A stretch of DNA of 64,000 nucleotides, from the NCBI GenBank assembly GCA_036365455.1, contig JAWQUS010000003.1, positions 9,258,001 through 9,322,000 of the forward strand, in the 5' to 3' direction. The stretch comes from Macrosoma leucophasiata. Lineage: Eukaryota > Arthropoda > Insecta > Lepidoptera > Hedylidae. This document shows, one piece after another, positions 53,835 through 64,000 of the stretch. The notes under the pieces were generated by a model. That model made no database searches and had not been told where the DNA came from. It worked only from the letters and a program-made list of their open reading frames with translations. Position 1 is the stretch's first letter. Each line of letters starts with the position of its first letter. A program made the position numbers and the translations under genes.

Positions 53835-54587
53835 AAATGACAATGCCAGATTGTGACCCAGCATTTACACGAAATGTAAATTAAAGAAAAACTGTGTTTT
53901 GAAAATAGAATTCTTAGTTAATTGATCTTTTTTCTGTATAACTTGAGGTTAATAATTACGATTAAAAAGACTTGGTTATGGTTGTTCCTAATTAGAAACG
54001 CAATCAATTGCGTTACTGTAAATAACAATACAATACTTTAAAACGTTCTAACTCAAGTTTTAACCACCCAAAGTTAGTTTTAATCCAAATATATTATTTT
54101 CGTACATTTAATTAATCTAAACATTATTTTAAAATTATTACAAACGCTGTTTTTACTATCGAAACGTTGACAATGAAGGTATCGGTCAACATTACTGTCA
54201 CAGATTTTTGATCTACCCGAAAAACGATTGTACTTATATAATAGCAACAACAAACCTAGGTACTTATGTCAAAGAACGGTTCTTTAAATATTAAATAATT
54301 TTATTTTTACATAGCATACAGGTTTGAAGAAATCAGAATGACTTAATACTTGACCAGGCTGTATGGACCATGTCCTTACTGTGTGTACTGTACCAAATGT
54401 ATATTACTGCGGCCGTGCCATGCATGACATTTTTTAAGTTTACACATACACTACAAGTTTAAAAGTCATTAAATGTGTGTGTAAATAATCAGTGATAAAA
54501 TCGCAGCAAAAAGAGGTATTCGCCATGCTGGTAAATAACTGTTTGCAGGTGGGTCAAAGTTCTATGTAATTTCTGGCATTGTCATTT
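53835..54587 (+). mobile_element. 753-bp terminal-inverted-repeat element, copy 2 (family T)
   Basis: Same 16-bp inverted ends and length as 30339-31091. Differences noted by eye include CTGTAAATAAC for CTCTAAATAAC, ATTACAAACG for ATTAGAAACG, and AATCGCAGC for AATCCCAGC. Flanks: AGTTC on the left, GTGGGATC on the right. Confidence 0.88.
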
Positions 54588-55757
54588 GTGGGATCACCAC
54601 ACTGGTGTCCCCCCCCTCCCCGGCTGCCATCTTGGAAAAAATGGTGCAATGGGTTTTTGCGCTATATTTTTGCAAACTAGCAACACTACAGAATTGTTTA
54701 TAAAACTTTATTTCTATTAATTTTATACTTGTCTTCGCCTCGATTCTGTGGAAATGGTGTAAGTTTACAAAAAATGTTTTACCAATATAGTCTGAGAAAT
54801 TTATTGTTAAATACCGGTTATCTATTAGCTGCAATCACTTTTTAACGTAAATGTAAACTGCATGTTTGTTTGCCCACCTTCACTAGGTACTTACATAAAA
54901 AAATGATTCGCCGGTAACATTGACATACAAAAACGGTAATTAATAATTCCAACTATCTTCGTAGGCGTATAATTACATCATTAATTCGCGATGCACGCTT
55001 ATCATAATCAGGTAGTAAGTGTATTTATGGTAATTTATCTACACGTGTACCTACAAACAAGCTACCTACGAATCGCAAATAAATCCGCTTATTCTAGGAA
55101 TGGCTTGATAGGAAAACCTTCACAAATCCGATACCAGTTATAATAAATTCTCCTTTCCCTACTTATTGCAAGTTCAGCAAATAAATACACGCGGACGAAG
55201 GGTACCGGTCGACGGCACCTTCATTTACACAATTAATACCTATAGGTACATACTTACGTTGAATATTGATTGAATAAACAATACCACCATTCGTAAAACA
55301 AATGAACGATTTAGTTCATTTGATTAACGAATGAGGCCAACAAAAGCAAAGTCTACGTTTAATTTTAGACACTTCCCACATTCTGAACAAATTGGTTTTA
55401 GGAATCATTATTACATAGGCTTATAAGAAGCTTACTTTCTGTATGTAGGAAATTATGAAACAAAGTAAGATTGTTGTTCTGTACTTTGATAACGGACCGG
55501 TCGTGTTCTGGTATTAAACGGTTTCTTGCGATCACAAGTCCCCCGCCGCTTCTGTGTCTGATGTCTGTCAAGGTTTTGTATAATTTACTTGGAAATGTGG
55601 GATCTATCGATAATAATTGGTAGAAGGGTGGAAAAAATCAAACCACCTTTTATCAAAGACGTTTACGATATAATGAAACAATCCATGTTGGGATTTTAGA
55701 TCCATATTGACTCACCCTAAGTTTTCAAGAATTTCGGGTAAGGATGTATAGTGCCTT
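54588..55757. other. Unrecognised DNA with a family A scrap
   Basis: A C-run block (CCCCCCCTCCCCGG, about 54607) and a 90-codon minus frame (54562-54834, overlapping the end of family T) have no recognised domain. 54826-54905 is a family A 3' scrap in plus orientation (AGCTGCAATCAC to TTACATAAAAAAA). Confidence 0.4.
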
Positions 55758-55890
55758 TTTTTTGTTTTATGTAATGGAAGTGGCAAACAAGCTTTCAGTT
55801 CACATTGATATTAAGTGATGGCTGCAGCCTATGCCAGCGGTGGTGTCTACGCCCGCGAGCTCCATCACTAGAGCTCTACCACCAGTAAAA
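55758..55890 (-). repeat. Family A repeat with large internal deletion
   Basis: TTTTTTGTTTTATGTAATGG to GATGGCTGCAGCCTATG joins CCAGCGGTGGTGTCTACGCC and runs to GAGCTCTACCACCAGTAAAA. About 150 bp of the middle is missing while both ends are intact. Confidence 0.7.
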
Positions 55891-56169
55891 GTACCTACCG
55901 GAAATTCGTCGTCCTACCAATTCGTAATTCGAATGATCACTTTTCCTAAAATGTTTCGTCCTTATATTATAATTATCATTCATACAATACATAGTGCTAC
56001 CGACAATGATCATGTTTCCGAAAATTGTAATTATTAACATCACCGATGTAAATATATTTAAATTCGTATTGCGTACGAACACAGTGACAAGTTTTGATGT
56101 ACACGACAGGTTCGTGTCTGGTAGACGATAATATATCTTAATCATGCAAATACACTGGGTTACTCATAC

Positions 56170-57895
56170 TTAATTCGTAAAATACAATACCATTGTTGTA
56201 TCCAGATATAAACCCAGGTCTTTCACCTCACGTGCTAATCTAATTGGTGTGTTATTAAAAATTAAAGGGGATAAATTGTTAAGTTCCAATTTGTTCACAA
56301 AATACGTACTTCCCAAACATTTATTGATGTTCACAGAAATACCAAATTTCTGTGACCACATTGATAACGAAAGGAGATCTTTGTTAAGTGATGAAATAGC
56401 GTAGTCCATGTTTTCGTAATCAGTTTGCACATACAACTGGAGGTCATCCGCGTACAAATGGTAAGAGCATTTAAGGAAATAAGTGACAGAACTAATGAAA
56501 AGTGAAAAAAGTAAAGGAGAAAGAATACCGCCCTGCGGTACGCCTGAGGACAATTCACTCCAATCGGAGAAATCACGATCGATGTGAACCGCCTGTTGAC
56601 GACCACAAAGATAAGATGAAAACCATTTCTGAACTAGTGGCGAGGTACCCAGCTTCGAAAGAATGGCAATTAGAATGTCATAGTCAACGGCATTGAATGC
56701 ATTCGAAAAATCGATGAGAACCAAAACTGACAATTTGGAATGTTCCATGCCTAACCTGACCTCCTCAACAACCTTAAGCAGAGCAGTGGCAGTACTATGA
56801 CCAAGTCTAAAGCCAGATTGTAATGGAGAAAGGAGGTCATGTTTGTGAATGTAATTACTAAATTGTGTATGAACTACCACCTCTAACATTTATGATAAAA
56901 AAGGTAAAATAGATAAGACTGGGATTAGACATTTTAGGAAGTGGGATAACGAAAGCTTTACGCCAAACATCGGGAAAAATCCCAGACTCTAAAGAAAAGT
57001 TAATGATGTGAGTAAGAGAAGGGAGAATAAAATCGATTAAAGGTAATAACATGGTTCTACCTACTCCATCACAACCAACTGCTTTAGAATTTAATGTCTT
57101 AAAAATTTTCTGGACCTCGTCACCAGTAACAAAAGAGAAAGAGAAAATACTGCTAGTAAGATTTGGTATGGAAGTCAAATAAATGAAGGTATCAAGTTTT
57201 GTAGCATGATCAAGAGGTACTGTTTTAGAAAAATGTAAATTGAGATCGGTAATAGATAGGTTTAAAATTTCAAAAATTTCCATACATCGGCTGGTGAAGA
57301 ATTTTTTACGTTATCATTGATATAGTGGCGTTTCGCTGCTCTCACCATTTGATTACAACGATTTCTAGCACGCTTATATAGGTCCCAATTTGTCTTTTAT
57401 AAGTCCGAAAAGCCCTATTTCTACGGGACATCGCCATCCGAACTCCTCTATTAATCCAGGGAGCTGGAGGGCGTTTGACACGAACAGCGTGAAGAGGGGC
57501 GTGGGTATCAAACAAACCTACAATTAGCGTATTTAACACTGAGACTTTTTTTATCAATTGTCGCCGCCTCCTTAACTTGACACCAATCGATCGAAGAAGC
57601 ATCAGCATTCAGGTTTTCAAAATTAATTTTTGAAATCAATCCAAGAGTCGTCAGATCCTATGTTATGGTATGTGGGACAAAGATTCAACATAGTCAGATT
57701 TGACGACTCCAAAATTGATAACAGCAAACGAGACCTAGAGTTACATTTGAGCATGTCAGTATTAAAATCGCCCGACTATCACTTGAACGGTTTTTTTAAT
57801 TTTATCTTTTCCTTTAGGGACTTGAACCGATTTTCAAAATTTAGCACTCACAACTTTAGAATGTCGCAAGTGTTGGACCAGGACAGATAAATATT
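56170..57895 (-). pseudogene. LINE: end of AP endonuclease, linker and reverse transcriptase (decayed)
   Basis: Reading the minus strand from 57895: the endonuclease end with DFNTDMLKCNS and, later, SDDSWIDF; a linker with LFDTHAPLHAVRVKRPPAPW and RNRAFRTYKR (57342-57608), then after a frameshift NQMVRAAKRHY; the RT start with KTLNSKAVGCDGVG and SGIFPDVWRKAFVIPLPK (56858-57283); and the polymerase core (56170-56889) with SPLQSGFRLGHSTATAL, LVLIDFSNAFNAVDYDIL, SSGVPQGGILSPLLFSL and HLYADDLQLY. The last two motifs keep the catalytic Asp residues. Breaks: frameshifts near 57400, a deletion joining SNPS to the RT core near 56890, and loss of everything after LGLYLD (truncation at 56170). Order and motifs fit Jockey/CR1-type LINEs; the clade is not certain. 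Confidence 0.85.
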
Positions 57896-58231
57896 AAGTA
57901 TCATAGGGTTCGGTTTAGCAAATGAATAATTTAGTGGGGGCAGCTCGTTAGCAGCAGATGTTATCCATTATTTACTCCCACAATAACTGCTAGCTATCCC
58001 GCACTAACTTATAAATGAATTCGCTAACTTTGCTTACGGTTTTTAATTAAAAACAGGTGAAGTTGGAACATAAACTTTTGTTAGTTTACATTTGTCTATA
58101 TGCTATTAGTAGTATACCACTGATGGATAGTATCTACCGAACTTTCTTGAGTTGTCTGTAGACCTTAAATAGTGTAAAACTACGTTGTACGAGATTCGGT
58201 TTTAGAAATACATACCCTCATCTATTATAAA
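57896..58231. other. Unrecognised DNA
   Basis: Nothing recognised. Confidence 0.35.
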
Positions 58232-58443
58232 CTAGCTGTTGCCCGAGGCTTCGCCCGCGTAAATGTCTTTTAAAAAGTACCCTATGTTCTTTCTCAAAGT
58301 CAACTCTATCTCTGTAATAAATTTCATTAAAATCGGTTCAGTCGTTTGGACGTGAAAAGATAACAGACTGACAGACAGACAGATAGACATACAGACAGAC
58401 AGACAGAAAGACTTACTTTCGCATTTATAATATTAGTAGGGAT
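58232..58443 (+). repeat. Family L repeat, full copy
   Basis: ACTAGCTGTTGCCCGAGGCT, TTCATTAAAATCGGTTCAGT, a long CAGACAGACAGATAGACA tract, and TTTCGCATTTATAATATTAG with TAGGGATGG. Same order as 24774-24962. Confidence 0.7.
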
Positions 58444-58995
58444 GGAAGGTACAATACAACAAAAAACCTAAAAATTCTGTAAAAATTTTAAGCGTCTACT
58501 TGCTACCGTTATTAGCGGGCAAAAAATATACGAAAAAAACACGTTAATTGTATGCATACATTAACATTTTAATTTGACAGCGGAGGATTAGTAATCCGCA
58601 GGGTCCGTTTTTACCTTTTAGGTACGAAACCCCCTAAAAGATAGAACTAAGATACAGAATAGCTTAAAAATATTCGATATGATTCTTTAAATTGACATAA
58701 CTTTTTTATTTCTGAACCGATTCACATGAAACAAATGCTAAATGTTAAGTGAAACTTACCACAATATATAAGTGAACTCAAATCGAATAAGCCGTTTCTG
58801 AAATTAGCGTGCAAAAACATACAGACAAACAGACATTTTGCCGGTATAAAAAGTACTTAGTGTTGTGCGCCAAAGGTTAAAGTATTTTTAATCACATATT
58901 TGGGTTCGGTATCGATCTAGTAACATGCTATTTATTTTTTCAATATGTTTAATGTACAGAATTTACACTTCTACAGTTTTATTATAAGTATAGAT
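58444..58995 (-). repeat. Family J dispersed repeat, copy 2
   Basis: Reverse complement of 18490-19250: AAAAATTTTAAGCGTCTACT, GGTACGAAACCCCCTAAAAG, CAATATATAAGTGAACTCAA, GTGTTGTGCGCCAAAGG, AATTTACACTTCTACAG. Confidence 0.65.
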
Positions 58996-59491
58996 TATAG
59001 GTGTGTTATCTGTTGCTCGCAGCTCCGTTCGCGTGTAAGTATTTTGTTTTAGACTTAAAAACATGTTATGGCAACCGAATTTTATCATGAGCTGCAAATG
59101 TCTTCGCAGCCCAACAGTTTTTAGCGAAAAGTAAGTTCCTTGAAAAAACTTTGAAAGCAGAAACGTAGTTAGTAGACGTTCGCAGACTCTCATACGAAGT
59201 TGCGAGAACTTTATAATCTCTTCCGCCCCTTTTGCAAAGTCCGTTCTTAGCGATTGGACATTTAAAGAAAGGAGATATTTCAGAAATGTATACGGTCACT
59301 ACCCACTGCAGAGTATGTGCAATTTGAGATAAAATTATTCTAAACAGTTTTCAGCTACCAATTTTAATCAATCTTATGTCATTTATTTGTACTAAAGAAT
59401 GAAGAGTCCTGTGCCCCGATCGAAAGCCTTAGCGATATCTAGGCTAACAGCTAATACTTCCCCACTGTAATCTAAAGTTGAACTCATTGGT
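58996..59491. other. Unrecognised DNA
   Basis: Nothing recognised. Confidence 0.35.
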
Positions 59492-59925
59492 GCATGAGGT
59501 GCACTTTTTTTTACGAGGTGGAAATGCCTTTGTATTCAACCGACTCTTTGGGGGTAGGGTCGGGATATGAGGGACTTGAACCCTTTAACCACCTTGGTGC
59601 CGACTTCAATGCATAAAAGGGGAGATTCGGGTACATTATAAACTATAAACACTGCTCCGGTTTCCCCTAACACTTCGCCTCTAACAAGGCTCGTCTCCGG
59701 GGACTTTGTGAGCCCCCTTTGTAGTGACGATTGTGAGGCCAGTGTGCCACGATGACCTGCGGCTACCTCGGTCACCGTCCTCACGGCGCCGCGAGTGCTG
59801 AGCGACCAGAGCCCCCACTCTTGCCGCCCGCGGCTCATTTCTCTTTTAGTGTCCCCTTACGACAGGCAGAGGATACCTCAGTCCTATTCTATAGACCCGG
59901 AACTGCAGGCCGCATGAGGTGCACT
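59492..59925 (-). mobile_element. Retroposed GC-rich element with 14-bp target duplication
   Basis: GCATGAGGTGCACT occurs at 59492-59505 and 59912-59925. Between them, on the minus strand, a GC-rich sequence starts GGCCTGCAGTTCCGGGTCTA and ends in a run of eight or so A (T-run at 59506-59513). Target duplication plus poly(A) shows a reverse-transcribed insertion. A 100-codon minus frame (59536-59838) is rich in Arg, Ser and Gly with no motif I can name; probably the 3' part of a LINE of unlisted type. Confidence 0.75.
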
Positions 59926-60644
59926 AGATTGCCAGCTGATATGCAACGTCATTTCTTTTTTGTACTAAAGAAAAATTATTAATTATTACATACAACATTT
60001 ATGTTTAGGTACTCGAAATGCAAAATTTGTTAATATAAGTTATACCTAACAACTTTTACGAAGTAAAACATGGACCATTATGTTTCTTACTACAATTTTC
60101 AAAGGAATTTCGGCTTTTCGCTGTGGGAATAAAGTCTGTATTATGGAAATAAATCATTCACCTAATGTGAAGGTAACGCAATAATTACTCGACAAGTTTA
60201 CTGACGTAATAGCTCCGGAAGAGGAAAAGGCAAACAGTTAATTACTGTTTACAAACGTGTACAAAACTCACACACGTAAATATTTGTGCAGAGCCTTTGC
60301 AAGGCGAAACTCTTTACAGCCTTTCAACTTAGTGTTGTTCGTCAAAGGAATGTTCAATTTACAGTCTTATTCTCTCTCTTCTTCAGAAATTATTTTTTGA
60401 ATTGTCTGAAACTTTAAAATAAACTTTTTTTTTAAAGCTAGCGGCCCGCCCCCCTTTAAAGGGTGCAATGTTACTTACATTACTACCTTCTATCATAATA
60501 AAATATAGAATATAGCACTTCTGAAAAGCGTAGCTTAGGGATTGTGATAGAATTTTATAATTGGTTCAGTATTTCTGAAGATTAGCCCCTACAAACAAAC
60601 AAACATTCAAAAATATAAAATTTACCTCTTTAAAATATTAAGTA
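59926..60644. other. Mostly unrecognised DNA
   Basis: 60440-60640 has repeat style (GCGGCCCGCCCCCCTTTAAA, GTGCAATGTTACTTACATTA), with a similar start at 60888-60915. No gene. Confidence 0.4.
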
Positions 60645-60896
60645 CTAGCTGTTGCCCGCGGCTGCGCCCGCGTGGATATCGTTTTATAAATAAATAGCTG
60701 TCCCGGCAATCCTCGTATCGCCCTAGAAAATACAAAAAAAAAATGTTTAAAAATGTTATGAAAATTGGCCAATTCTCAGACTTATCCAATATGCTCACAA
60801 AATTTCATGAGAATCGGTCCAGCCGTTTCAGAGGAGTACGGTAACTAACATTGTGATATGGAAATTTTACCTATATATAAGATAGCGGCCCGCCCC
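60645..60896 (-). mobile_element. Helitron-like end joined to a family L start
   Basis: 60652-60685 is the first 30 bp of family L (ACTAGCTGTTGCCCGCGGCT). From 60694 the minus strand reads a Helitron-like element from ATCTTATATATAGGTAAAAT to GGCGATACGAGGATTGCCGG and GACAGCTATT, the same hairpin end as at 5120-5148 but with TA in place of the final CTAG. Confidence 0.55.
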
Positions 60897-60975
60897 GGCT
60901 TCGCGAGGTGCAATGTTGCCTACCCTCTCCTATTCGTCTTAGCGTGATGATTATACAAAGATATAGCCTAAAGTC

Positions 60976-61328
60976 TTCCTCGATATCTTTTATAGTTTAG
61001 GCAGCGTACGCAGAATAAGTAACTTTTCTGGTTGATTTTTTACACCTTGTGTCTGAAAAACCCAAATATCTTACGGAACCCTATTTTTTCCAAAATAAAA
61101 TATAGCCTATGTTACCCATGGATAATGTAGCTTTCGAATAGTGAAATAAACTATAAAAGATATTCCTCGATATCTTTTATAGTTTAGGCAGCGTACGCAA
61201 AATAAGTAACTTTTCTAGTTGTTTTTTACAGTGTCTGAAAAACCCAAATATCTTACGGAACCCTATTTTTTCCAAAATAAAATATAACCTAAGTTACCCG
61301 CGGATAATGTAGCTTTCGAATAGTGAAA
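60976..61328 (+). repeat. About 170-bp tandem duplication with palindromic junction
   Basis: 60976-61146 recurs at 61163-61328 with a few changes (for example CATGG/CGCGG and a 4-5 base deletion). The 16-bp filler 61147-61162 completes a perfect 17-bp inverted repeat: 61147-61163 (TAAACTATAAAAGATAT) with 61170-61186, loop TCCTCG. Confidence 0.85.
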
Positions 61329-62104
61329 GAATTTTTAAAATCGGTCCAGTAGTTATTGAGCCTTTTCATTGCAAACAAACAAAAAATATAACCTCATTAT
61401 AATATTAATTAATATTAAAGTTTAGATTTAGATAGATGAACTAATCAACCACGTGATACAAATTCACAATTTTAATGGCGTTGGAGTAATGGAAGACAGT
61501 TACTTAAAATTACTTAAAAATATTTCTCAGTTGCTGGTTTTTATCAAACATCAGGACAAGATTTTATGACATTACAGTTTTACGCTGAAAAAGGGAAAAT
61601 ATTTAGTTTGATTGTTTTGTGTGGTGATAATATTGTTAGTGTAATATGTAGCAGTATTTAAAGCCGTAAAATTTTGTAAGATTCGGAAAAAGAGTACCTA
61701 TTAATTTAATTGTTAAGCTTCAGTAAATTACAACCATTAAAGACTTATAGCCTAAATATTGTCACTTCAATTTACATTAAGCGTCCTCTCAGTAGCGACA
61801 CTAATAAGTCTGTTCGGGCTAATTACTCAATTTCTGCTTGACAAAAAATAAGCTTGAGGCATAAATTAGGGTTCTTTGTCTTTCAGAATACTCTGGCAAA
61901 AGCTTTTGTGAATATCAATGAAACTGGGCGCTAAAACCACGGCAAATGATGACAATAATTCGTTGATTTTCAAAAAAGAGGAGATTCTATCTTCGACAGC
62001 AGGTATGTTATTTTTTATGTATGTTCACCGATTACACAGTTCATGGAAAACATATGTTTTAAAAAATCATCTCATTGTCACCAGATTGGGATTTGATAAA
62101 GGCA
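61329..62104. other. Unrecognised AT-rich DNA
   Basis: Nothing recognised. Confidence 0.4.
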
Positions 62105-62598
62105 TCTTATGAAAATATAGAGAGACCTCAATTTTCCAGGAAAAAGGTTTGGTAGGTAGCTCAGCGGCACGCCTGAAGGCCAGTGGACTGTATGTTTTAG
62201 ATCGACGAAAGCTTGTCTTGTCTCTCGCGAGGGCATGCGGTTGCGGAAGATAGCAGGAAGGAACTCGTGCACTTACCTCGTTGGCACAACTCCAGGCGTC
62301 CCCGGGCAACAGAGCCTTCCGGGGCAAATGCACACCACACAGACACTCGCGGTGGGTTAGGTGTTGAGTTTTATCAGGCGTACAACAGTCACCACACTAC
62401 ACACTTGGGAAAGCGGGAATGCGAAAAACGTATGTCCGTTGATGTCGACGATTTGGCGGCGACTCGCGTCCTCGCGGTTTGCGAGGCGGTAAGAAGCGAT
62501 AGTGCACGAGAGGGAAAAGGATAGGTAATAATGGGTATTGCGGGTGCGATGAGACAAATTATAATTACAAGCGATTTTAGCCGAAAGTGGCGCCACCA
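62105..62598 (-). mobile_element. Probable 3' LTR of a BEL/Pao element
   Basis: It follows the element's coding region in the right place. Immediately before it on the minus strand lies the purine tract AAGGCCGGGGGGAAA (62599-62613), then TGGTGGCGCCAC, a plausible LTR start. The far boundary (about 62105) is a guess from the change in composition; the other LTR lies outside the window, so it cannot be checked here. Confidence 0.5.
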
Positions 62599-62613
62599 TT
62601 TCCCCCCGGCCTT
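62599..62613 (-). promoter_or_regulatory. Polypurine tract
   Basis: AAGGCCGGGGGGAAA on the minus strand, just upstream of the presumed LTR; this would prime plus-strand DNA synthesis in an LTR retrotransposon. Confidence 0.55.
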
Positions 62614-62773
62614 AAAGGATCGTCTTTAAAAAAATAAATAGATATGTGAGAAATAATGAGCGTTATGCGAATAAAATAACATGTCAGAGCGGTTTGGAAA
62701 ATTAAAATAAATATATATGTACTTATATGTCTTTATTAATCTTAACCTAAACTACTGCGAAAACGTTGTCACC

Positions 62774-64000
62774 CTACTGATTTGGTAGAGGACACAAGCG
62801 GATCACTGGACGAAGGAAGGTTCCCTTAGTTGTCCGTACCGACACCACACGTGTAACGCTGTCGTTAGACGGGTGTATTTTGTCGACGACACCTAGAGGC
62901 CACGCCAGGGGCGGAGCGTTCTCTGTGTTTATGACCACAACCATTCTTTCAGTGATTGGAACTGTAGGTGTGTTCCATTTCTGACGGACTTGTAAGTTGT
63001 GGAGGTACTCGACCTTCCATCGCTTCGAGAAGGACTGCACTAATTTATTTAATAATGAGTGTCTCTGAAGCAAATTAAGTTTATCAGGTTCTACGTCTGG
63101 CGCAGGAAATGAATTTTAAGAAACAGTGTGTAGAAAATGGCTAGGTGTTAAAACCATAGGTTCAGATGGATCTGAACTAAGTGCGGTCAGTGGTCGCGAA
63201 TTCAACAGACCTTCTATCTGTACGAGAATTGTATTTAATTCTTTGTAAGAAAGAAGCTGTTGACCTATAACCTTAAATAAATGCGTTTTAATTACCTTAA
63301 CCATGCTCTCCCAACATCCACCGAAATGTGGAGAGGCAGGTAGTATAAACCTCCACGTAATGCGATTTTCTACTAACTCTTCTTCAAAGCGTGAGCGATA
63401 TTCTTTGTTAAGAAAATTGTAAAGTTCTTTTAAATATGAACGTGCCCCTACAAAGTTTCTACCGTTGTCCGAGTACAAATATTGTACGAGACCACGTCGT
63501 GCGAGAAAGCGTTTTAACGCGGCTAGAAAGCTATGCGTACTTAAATCTGTAGCGATTTCAATGTGTACAGGGCGAGTAGTTAGACACGCGAAGATACACA
63601 GATAAGCCTTGTGACTTTTAGCGCCGCCACGTCGTATTGGCGTATAAGATACAGGGCCTGCGTAGTCGCAGCCTGTATGCGTGAAGGCCTTTATGGACTG
63701 CGTAACCCTACTGCTAGGTAAATCAGCCATAAGAGGAGGCGCGGAGCGCGGTTTCAGTCTGAAGCACCTATTGCACTTGTGAACTCGACTGCGTACGCAA
63801 CGTCGGGCGGATAAAATCCAGAACTTCTGTCTCAGCAGAGACATTAAGAGCTCCGGTCCGGCGTGTAAATATTTTTTATGATAATAATCTATCAACAGAT
63901 CGACAATGTGATCGTGACGCGGTAGAATAATAGGGTGTTTCTGCAAATGGCTCAATTCGGAATATGAGAGACGACCTCCTACCCGAATGAGTCCGTCATT
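62774..64000 (-). pseudogene. BEL/Pao polyprotein, integrase to C-terminus, one in-frame stop, cut by window edge
   Basis: The frame is open from the right edge (NDGLIRVGGR, the usual lead into the BEL integrase) to 62774, broken only by TAA at 63116-63118. In order: zinc-binding HHCC region (HKKYLHAG and CNRC), integrase core with Asp in CDYAGPVS, Asp in YSDNGRNFVGA and Glu in PHFGGCWESMVKVIK, then LLNSRPLTAL and LTPSHFL. After the stop comes the C-terminal domain typical of BEL/Pao (DUF5641-like): LQRHSLLNKLVQSFSKRW, YLHNLQVRQKW, and the PLAWPLGVVDKIHPSNDSVT segment. Integrase inserts the reverse-transcribed element into chromosomes. Reverse transcriptase and protease should lie beyond position 64000. 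Only one substitution-type lesion in 408 codons suggests a young copy. Confidence 0.9.

Noticed and set aside
54562..54834. 90-codon minus frame
   Set aside because: Its 3' end overlaps the terminus of a transposable element and there is no recognisable motif.

Overview
The window looks like nuclear DNA of an insect, most probably a moth or butterfly (Lepidoptera). The sequence is AT-rich, has no bacterial gene layout, and is packed with repeats of the kind that fill lepidopteran genomes: RTE-like and other non-LTR retrotransposon tails, Helitron-like ends (motif CAGCTAGT after a short hairpin), tRNA-headed SINEs, mariner, BEL/Pao and many small inverted-repeat elements. I found no host protein-coding gene I could defend. 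Every recognisable protein is a transposable-element protein, usually broken. The species cannot be named from this window alone.

Layout. 1-8.1 kb: mostly unrecognised AT-rich DNA, a MITE (0.9-1.2 kb) and a 1277-bp mariner (3631-4907) inside a Helitron-like element; the transposase keeps its DD34D residues and has one nonsense codon. 8.1-15.3 kb: a tandem duplication with a palindromic junction, SINEs, several copies of a ~285-bp poly(A)-ended repeat (called family A here), a LINE remnant, and a C-terminal scrap of an unusual retroelement. 15.3-26.4 kb: mainly unrecognised DNA with GC-rich MITEs, a GTG-rich minisatellite and a MITE with 47-bp ends. 26.4-38 kb: family A copies, an RTE LINE end, and the first copy of a 753-bp inverted-repeat element. 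38.3-41.05 kb: a decayed non-LTR retrotransposon on the minus strand with a zinc finger, reverse transcriptase (YLDD) and a restriction-like endonuclease. 42.5-45.1 kb: a four-unit tandem array (308-310 bp each) of a tRNA-like Pol III unit, plus an inverted pair of the same unit inserted into a family A copy. 45-58 kb: LINE remnants (49.7-51.2 and 56.2-57.9 kb), a CA microsatellite and the second 753-bp element. 58-64 kb: more repeats, a retroposed fragment with a 14-bp target duplication, another palindrome-junction tandem duplication, and the 3' part of a BEL/Pao element (integrase onward) running off the right edge.

There is no operon or pathway here. What connects the parts is insertion history: elements sit inside other elements. 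Perfect or near-perfect short inverted repeats recur, several exactly at tandem-duplication junctions or inside older repeats, as expected of template switching during repair or replication. The most unusual item is the tRNA-like unit. It has intact A and B boxes, a T-run terminator, a seven-pair acceptor stem, and an anticodon loop of non-standard size; it has been both tandemly amplified and moved.

Family letters (A-E, H, J-N, T) are my own labels for repeats that recur within the window. No database comparison was possible.
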